Below, one piece after another: positions 58,374 to 64,000 of a stretch of DNA of 64,000 bases. Below the pieces are notes generated by a model. It searched no databases, had not been told where the DNA came from, and worked only from the letters and a program-made list of their open reading frames with translations. Both the position numbers and the translations under genes were made by a program. The DNA is taken from the NCBI GenBank assembly GCA_037693485.1, contig CM075348.1, positions 106,872,109 to 106,936,108 of the forward strand, written 5' to 3'. Within the stretch, counting starts at the first letter, position 1; each line of letters begins with the position of its first letter. The DNA comes from Kitagawia praeruptora (taxonomy: Eukaryota > Streptophyta > Magnoliopsida > Apiales > Apiaceae).

Positions 58374-59598
58374 GTCTCTCCTTCCCTGACTGCTGCGCAC
58401 AGAACCGCGGCCACCACCGCCGGCGACGGCGACGGCCAGCCGCGGTGGCGCCACCCCTCCTGCCGGAGCCAGCCACGCTGCTTCATCCTCCCCCCCCACT
58501 GCTGCTCACGATTAAATACACACGCATACACACGCATATATAGATATGTATATATATATATAACCCGATTGATTCCAAATATCAAAACCCCCAATTGACA
58601 AACCCTAATTTTTCCCCCAATTCCACTTCTCTCTCCCCGACCTCTGTTGTGTGTGCTGCGTTGTTTGGGTGAATTGGGCTTGGCCCAATCTTATATTACT
58701 ACTAACACTTAACTCCGAGCCCAAATAAAACACTACTCATTCTTGTAAAAACTAATACACATCTTTTATAAATCGAAATTAAATAGAAAATTGGGAAAAT
58801 TAAACTTTTCATTTTTAAAATGAAGAGTATAAAATTATGAACACCCACCTATTTTTAAAATATTTTTCGGATCAAAAATGAATTAAATATGAATTTTGCA
58901 AGTTTTGATCCTTTAATTGCAACATAACTCTTAATATCATTTTAAAATACTAAAACACCCAAATTAATCCACCCAACCATTTTAAAAACTAAATAATATT
59001 ATAAAGATAATATTACAAAAGATTTCATGATTTTTAATTCCTCCGATAATTTTATAAAATTAACAGAGGATCAAAATGCATGATTTAAATATATTTAAAT
59101 CCTAAAAAATATAAATAAAATACATCAGCCTTCACAACTCACACAAATCATCATATAAACACATAAACACAACTTCACATACATTCCACCTTCCAACAAT
59201 AATCACATAATATAGTTCATAATTACACTGAACCAGACAATAATTAAATAATTCGCTTTTGAAATTCCTTAAACTGAAATAATGAACAATAAAATAAAAT
59301 AAAAATTTCCTCCTCATTTTAGGAAAACATTAATATTCTTAAAATAATAATAAAATCATTTTTCTGAAAATCCGGGTTATTACATTCTTAGCGCTTTTGT
59401 TACTTGCTCGCTAATTTAAGGTAGTACCACTTAGAACTAAAAATTGCATGGAATGATCCAGCTCACCCGAGTACTTATTTCAAAGGCAACCTTAACCGTA
59501 TGAGCAATTATGGATTCATGTCATCTGGAGTCCCTTTCTTTCCCATTTGCACGAATTCATTCACTTCCATATCAAATCCCAAACTAATGTTTATATAG

Positions 59599-59675
59599 GG
59601 TATTATTAAGGAGCAGGTTGCAAACATGTATCTGTGGCCCAAAACACTTGAAGTAATAATAATGGATCCTGCAAA
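59599..59675 (+). pseudogene. SYT: Synaptotagmin exon fragment 2
   Basis: Bounded by TTATATAG and /GTAAGT. Encodes GIIKEQVANMYLWPKTLEV and IIMDPAK, the segment that follows fragment 1 in plant synaptotagmins before the first C2 domain. The order and phase with 50815-50889 fit one gene. No C2-domain exons follow; other gene pieces come next. Confidence 0.85.
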
Positions 59676-59742
59676 GTAAGTACACAAATTAGACAGGAGA
59701 TGGAGTATATAGTTGAAATGTTTTTAGGTCTGTACTTATTTT

Positions 59743-59932
59743 ATGCTTTTGGAAATGATAAATAGATTTCTTGGGCAAATATTACATATTACTACATCAA
59801 TCATATCAGTTTTGGTTACTCTGGACTCTGAGATAGAGTATTTTGTCAAGAAAAAATTGTATCCAAATGTTGCTTTCTTCTCCAGCTTAGTTTATATTAC
59901 CCTAAACGGGACTGGACTGGTCTCTGCCATAG
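59743..59932 (+). pseudogene. Unidentified exon-like fragment
   Basis: An open frame ends at a splice-donor-like CATAG/GTAATT (59932). It contains SEIEYFVKKKLYPNVAFFSS and LVYITLNGTGLVSAIG, hydrophobic towards the end. It looks protein-derived rather than random but I do not recognise the family. Plus strand like its neighbours. The 5' edge is uncertain. Confidence 0.35.
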
Positions 59933-60304
59933 GTAATTTCTTTTATTTTCACTTCATATGATGTACTTATGTGATTTGTGTTATGTGCCCAATTATATAG
60001 TTCTTGAATTGTACTGATCTGTAATTTTGTGTGTCAAGATTTTTAAAAGTCCATTGATTCTTTCTTAAGTTTAATGTTGATATTTACATATTTTAATTAA
60101 CTGGAAGAAGAAATATAAAAAAAATCTGACCTTTTGAGGATGCAGGACTATTTTCATTATTAATCTTGTTTATAAGAACTTCAGCTTATGGTAGTTGGAG
60201 TTTTATGGGATTATACGTCTCTTACGGAGTCATTGTTTGTTCACGGGTTAAAATGTAGGCAGGTGCTTTATGAGTATTGACATAGGTTAGGTTATACTTT
60301 GCAG

Positions 60305-60420
60305 ATGGCAAACCTGGTGATGTTGCGGAGTTGTTTGAAAGAGTTTCACGTAGTGTCAAGGTGAAACGTTATAGTGAGGCAATTAATGATCTAAATGCCT
60401 ATTTTTACAGAGCAGTTCAA
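60305..60420 (+). pseudogene. P58IPK: P58IPK (DNAJC3 homologue) exon fragment
   Basis: After a TTTGCAG acceptor it reads DGKPGDVAELFERVSRSVKV then KRYSEAINDLNA, the first TPR region of plant P58IPK, an ER-lumenal co-chaperone. It continues YFYRA..., which would fit the family's next residues if about 11 codons were deleted. No other TPR or J-domain sequence is present, so this is a fragment and not a gene. Confidence 0.75.
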
Positions 60421-60548
60421 ACTGTGACAGGTGGTGAAGAAGTCAATAGCTTAATTGTATATATTTGATTCAGTAAATAATTTGGTTCAGAACATGGGTT
60501 AAAGTGCTTTCATTTTATTATATGCTTATCCTATTATTGTTATTATAG

Positions 60549-60740
60549 GGTTTGAAGGATAGGCCTATCCTGAAGGCCTTCATTGGTGTCAAGAGAATGA
60601 GAGACCTTGACCACAAACCGATTGTTTCTGCTGCTAAGATAAAATATCCTGATGCCGAACCTGGAGTGAAAGTAATGGAATAAATTCGGGATTCAGACTG
60701 GTACCCCTTTAAGGTCATAATGGTTGGCGCAGACAGTAAG
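60549..60740 (+). pseudogene. XH-domain fragment (FDM/IDN2 family) with stop codon
   Basis: Bounded by ATTATAG and /GTAAGC. Encodes GLKDRPILKAFIGVKRMRDL then DHKPIVSAAKIKY and, after an in-frame TAA, IRDSDWYPFKVIMV. This is the start of the XH domain of FACTOR OF DNA METHYLATION / IDN2 proteins, which act in RNA-directed DNA methylation. The TAA stands where Glu (GAA) would fit. Remaining XH exons, coiled coil and XS domain are absent. Confidence 0.72.
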
Positions 60741-61323
60741 GTAAGCATTCTGTAGTTGAAGTTACTTGTTATCTCTCTCCCTTTCCATCCATCCCCCTCT
60801 CTCTCTCTCCCCATCTCTCTCTCCTATCTAATTAGAATTAGATAACAGATGATACAAAGTGTTGGTCATCTTAATTACTTTATCTTTAATGACCATTATA
60901 TCTAATTGGAAGATATGTGATTGTCCTCATTTATGAATATGTACATTATGTCATTATGTACATGTGACTTGAATACTGGTTTGCAAATTGTCACATTACA
61001 CTTGGCATTCTCTGTCACCGTATTCTTTTATCTCTATAGTCTTAATTTAGAATATTAAATCAACTGTTCAGTTTTTTCTTTTAGATTTTACATAGAACTT
61101 TGTCGTGTAAATGAGAGGCGCTGTTTCAACGGCACTTGCTTATAATCAGGTAAACTGTTTGTTGACCAAAGTGCTAAGTTGCATGTTCGAAAATTATTAT
61201 GGCTATATGAAAGAAAATTAAGCTCAATTGAAAGTAATGCTCCCTTTGCTTTAAATCTAGAAATACCTTATCAAATATAAACTTTTTAATGTGTCATTAC
61301 AATTTTACATAATTTGACTATTT
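60741..61323. other. Intron-like sequence after the XH fragment
   Basis: AT-rich with a CT microsatellite (60773-60822). Near 61083-61150 an acceptor-like CTTTTAG and donor-like AATCAG/GTAAAC bound a short unrecognised exon-like piece. Nothing else supported. Confidence 0.3.
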
Positions 61324-62923
61324 GTGTACTCTACTGCCCCCATACTGAAGGAATTTACGGACGAGCGGAAGCGTGGTATAACATTTATTTCCGTTAAAAA
61401 AACCATATATCGCACATATAGAAAATCATATAAAAACGAAAAAGCGGAGGAATCAAAACCATACCTTACCTTGAAAATTCGAAGATGGTGTCTAGATGGT
61501 TGCTAGCAGTTGCTTCTCAGAGTGTGAAGCACTCTACCGGTATCCACCAAGAATAACCCTTCTATGAAGCTTTTTATAAAACTCGAAGCTTTATAAAAAT
61601 GGTGCCTTGATATTTTTGAGAGAGAGAGAGAGAGAAAAGATGGAGGCTACTAGGGTTTTCACAAAACCACAATGCATACACTTCTCTTCTCATCTCTTTC
61701 TATTTATAGGGCACAAGTAGGTTTTTTAGTATAATTAATATATCATATATATTATTATATAAATCCCACAAAATGTTTAAATAATAATTAAAACTATTTT
61801 AATCATTATTAAAACAACTTGCTCTCTCAAAATACCTTCATCAATAAATTAATCTTTTTATGGTGTGACCCTGTAGGTTCAATATTAAGCCGGTAGTAGA
61901 AATAAATAATAATAAACTTTTTATTTATTATTTATATGAATTCTAATAATTCATTAAATATAATTAACTGATTAATTATATTTATTCTACATCGTGAGTG
62001 ATGCTTCTCAACATATCGCCACTATCCGGATAATATGAATTCACTGCTTAGAATACCAAGAACCTGTTAGTGAATAGTTACCGTATAATCAATTCCTTCT
62101 ACCCTACAATATCCCGATTAAATACAAGGCATGGAACTCGTGTCAAGCCTATCAAATTTAATCATATGATTTCTTATTCATAATGCAAAGTTCATATTAA
62201 TGCAAATTAGAAACTCCTTTCTAATTTCATACACTCTGGCCAGAGATTCCAGAACTCGCATACTAAGAATAACATAGGATATTCACTTCCTTACTGGAAG
62301 GGGTAGATCCTTTATTGATCGTTAACTATCTCCATACACAAATCCCTATGCCCAGAATAGACCTAATGGATGTCCTTGAGACTAAGGACTAAACCAAAGC
62401 ACAGTTCATTATATACAAGATTACTCTAACGATCTCAAGTCTAAGGACACTTGTACAACTATCACTCAGTGAACAACTATCGACACGTGAGTAAACTCCA
62501 TTAGTTGTTCAACTTATCGAGTCATGTTCAGTGAACTTATTACCTAATAAGCACCTACATACTAGCTATAGTGTCGCCACACAAATGCTTATGAGAACAG
62601 ACATCCTCCTAAAAGGAGCAAGCATAGTATGTACCAATCTTTGCGGATTCACTAACTTCCGATTAGTTATCCTATGATCAGGAACTGTTTAAGTCTAGAG
62701 TTATCATCTTCTAGATCTCACTATTATAATCTCATTATAATTCTAGAAGCTTTACTCTAAACTATGAAACATCTTATTTAAGACACTTTAACTAGATAAG
62801 GCCCGTAATAAAAACAAATAAGTCTTTTATTAATATTAATGAAATCAAATAAGAGTACAAGAAAGTTCTTCCTAAATCATCATACATGATTGGATTCTAG
62901 GACAAACTCTTTCACATACTACA
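61324..62923 (-). repeat. LTR-like non-coding block, minus strand (about 1.6 kb)
   Basis: On the minus strand it starts near TGTAGTATGTGAAAGAGTTTGTCCTAG-type sequence (right edge, adjacent to the next LTR) and contains a TATA box CCTATAAATA (61701-61710). It ends near GCGGAAGC...CAGTAGAGTACA. It resembles LTRs of copia elements by layout, but I found no PBS, PPT or target duplication. The left border is approximate. (GA)n at 61619-61636. Confidence 0.45.
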
Positions 62924-63833
62924 TGTTGTGCCCAAAATCTCCATGGGCTAGATTTAGGCCCATTAAGCTATAGGGTTCGATCCATACGAGCCAGAAGATA
63001 GATCCAGTACGAGTTGTGATGGTCAGATAGAAGAAATGACTAAGGAAGTATGAATATCAGGAGGTTCCCAATGGTCAGGAAGCTGAGCTGAGCACTAGAA
63101 GACCAGGTTCCTCCCTGCAGAAGAGTTCAAGACAGCCTAGCAGCAGTAGTGAAGACAGCAAGAGCATATGGGAACCACAAAGAGGCTCCCCAAACTAATA
63201 TATTTGTTATTTATGCAGGTACAAGTGCCTATAATGAGGTCCCTAAGCAATATGTCCCGAAATAAGGAGGTTCCTGAGAAACAGGTTCCTAGACAGAGGT
63301 TCCTGAGAACCAGGTTCCGAAATACAGGTTCCTGAGCACCAGGTTCCTGAGACATAGGTTCCTGAGCACCAGGTTCCTGAGCGTAGCCAATCAGAAAGAG
63401 ACCGAATTATTATTGGAGTGTAATTCTAGGGCGCAGTTGATCCTAGAATGCCTCCAATAGACATGAGAATTATAGTAGGGTACGAACTCGAGTTCTACTC
63501 TACTTAGCCAACTAGTTCGTGAAAGGCTCTAAAGGAACCTGAGTCCTACACGAATTAGACAACCGAATACAGCTGGTCAAGCAGAATCAGCTTCGCATTA
63601 GAACTACGTGAGCTTGATCCCTATATAAACAAGGGTACGTAGGCACCTTGGGAGAACGGACACAGATCTCGCTAATGGAACCTGCGATGATTCTCGTAAC
63701 CTCTCAAGCTCAGCTCACCCCCACCATCAAATCACACCCAAATCAATAAAAAACAGCCAATTACATGTGTTACACTTGTAAATTCCAGCGGGCCTCCGAA
63801 AATCACGTTGATTACGAAAATCCTCCATCAACA
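62924..63833 (+). repeat. 5' LTR of a second Ty3-type element (910 bp)
   Basis: TGTTGTGCCC...CCATCAACA (TGTTG/CAACA inverted ends), followed 2 bp later by a PBS. TATA box TATATAAA at 63622-63629. It contains the AGGTTCCTGAG minisatellite. The element continues beyond the window. Confidence 0.82.
63267..63381 (+). repeat. AGGTTCCTGAG minisatellite
   Basis: Seven AGGTTCC(T)GAG units with ACC/AnA linkers; looser AGGTTCC words start at about 63061. Confidence 0.85.
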
Positions 63834-63835
63834 TT

Positions 63836-63854
63836 GGCGCTAGAAGGAGGGGCC
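63836..63854 (+). other. Primer-binding site (not initiator-Met)
   Basis: TGGCGCTAGAAGGAGGGGC directly after the LTR. TGGCGC starts are typical of Tat/Athila-type Ty3 elements. The exact tRNA is not assigned here. Confidence 0.65.
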
Positions 63855-64000
63855 CTTCCTTGCTCGTTTGGGGAGGATAAACGAGAAAATCAAACAAAAA
63901 GATGGGTGTTTATTTATTCTTGGTTCTGGTTATTTGAGAGAGATGGCAGTTGTTGTTTACGATAAAAAATATATAAAACTATACACAGGATAACTAGGGT
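63855..64000 (+). mobile_element. Leader of the element starting at 62924
   Basis: Non-coding so far; runs off the window end. Confidence 0.5.

Larger units (their letters stand above)
51033..59384 (-). repeat. Solo LTR B3 (minus strand) in the SYT intron
   Basis: Plus-strand ends TGTAACGCCCCCAAATCC...AAATCCGGGTTATTACA. Flanked by identical 5-mers TTCTT (51028-51032 and 59385-59389). About 3.53 kb once nested LTR C is removed. It matches B1 in reverse (for example 51180-51330 with 6180-6350, and 57480-57620 with 4050-4190). No internal domain, so it is a solo LTR from intra-element recombination. Confidence 0.88.

Noticed and set aside
58121..58598. Overlapping ORFs on both strands with Arg/Glu or Ser/Leu runs
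   Set aside because: Translations of a (TC)n microsatellite and GC-rich LTR sequence.
60340..60360. 'CGTAGTG' near 60348 as the CACTA-2 right terminus
   Set aside because: It lies within the conserved P58IPK coding sequence and lacks the rest of the terminal inverted repeat.
50041..60740. One functional host gene spanning the SYT, P58IPK and XH exons
   Set aside because: The three belong to unrelated families, most exons of each are missing, and the XH part has a stop codon.
48901..61150. Helitron as the carrier of the gene fragments
   Set aside because: I saw no TC start or hairpin-CTRR end, while a CACTA terminus with subterminal boxes is present; still possible if ends lie elsewhere.
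63137..63355. Minus-strand ORF with repeated Gly-Thr-Cys/Arg-Asn-Leu patterns
   Set aside because: Translation of the AGGTTCCTGAG minisatellite.

Overview
This window is repeat-dense plant nuclear DNA, almost certainly from a eudicot with a large, transposon-rich genome. The evidence is Ty1/copia and Ty3/gypsy polyproteins, CACTA and hAT DNA transposons, plant-type introns (GT...AG, AT-rich) and fragments of plant genes (synaptotagmin, P58IPK, an XH-domain RNA-silencing factor). I cannot name the species from sequence alone. I see no intact host gene, no tRNA or rRNA gene, no CRISPR array and nothing prokaryotic.

Layout. 1-899 is the 3' end of a Ty3/gypsy internal region and runs into a very long plus-strand LTR (B1, 900-6493). 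A minus-strand LTR (B2, 6494-9837) follows. B2 interrupts copia-1 (9838-13858), of which only the accessory third ORF and the 3' LTR remain. 13859-14799 is the end of another copia-type LTR rich in ATTCGA words. 14800-38218 is a Ty3/gypsy (chromovirus, Del/Tekay-like) complex 'A': a pol tail, LTR A1 (15159-18931), a leader, a decayed pol (32100-34660) and LTR A2 (34705-38218). A complete minus-strand copia element (copia-2, 20777-31668, 5-bp target duplication AGCCA, LTRs about 99% identical) sits inside its internal region. 38219-38808 is a diverged solo copia LTR, and 38809-44010 is a minus-strand gypsy fragment (gag start, PBS, LTR D). 44011-45688 is an inverted A-related LTR piece.

From 45689 the DNA is CACTA territory. 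CACTA-1 (CACTACAAGAAA end, TNP2-type transposase pseudogene) carries a 640-bp hAT MITE with an 8-bp target duplication and is interrupted at 48901 by a second CACTA end (CACTACGCCA..., with subterminal GGTAACAC/GTGTTACC boxes). Downstream of that end, all on the plus strand and still containing introns, lie fragments of at least three unrelated host genes: two synaptotagmin exons, a P58IPK (DNAJC3) exon and an XH-domain (FDM/IDN2 family) exon with a nonsense codon. This looks like a Pack-CACTA that captured gene pieces. Its right end is not in the window. The synaptotagmin intron was later inflated by a minus-strand solo LTR (B3, 51033-59384, TSD TTCTT), itself hit by solo LTR C (51690-56504, TSD TACTT). 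The right edge holds a minus-strand LTR-like block (61324-62923) and the 5' LTR, PBS and leader of a different Ty3 element (62924-64000).

The most interesting hidden structure is inside the long gypsy LTRs. Diverged families B, C and D share a pair of palindromes (TGATCA and CTACnnGTAG, the latter with compensatory centre changes), usually next to short tandem repeats. Nearer the LTR 3' end there is a conserved GCTGAGC...CTTGC block, a 3'-splice-site-like CAG and a short ORF beginning MA-.
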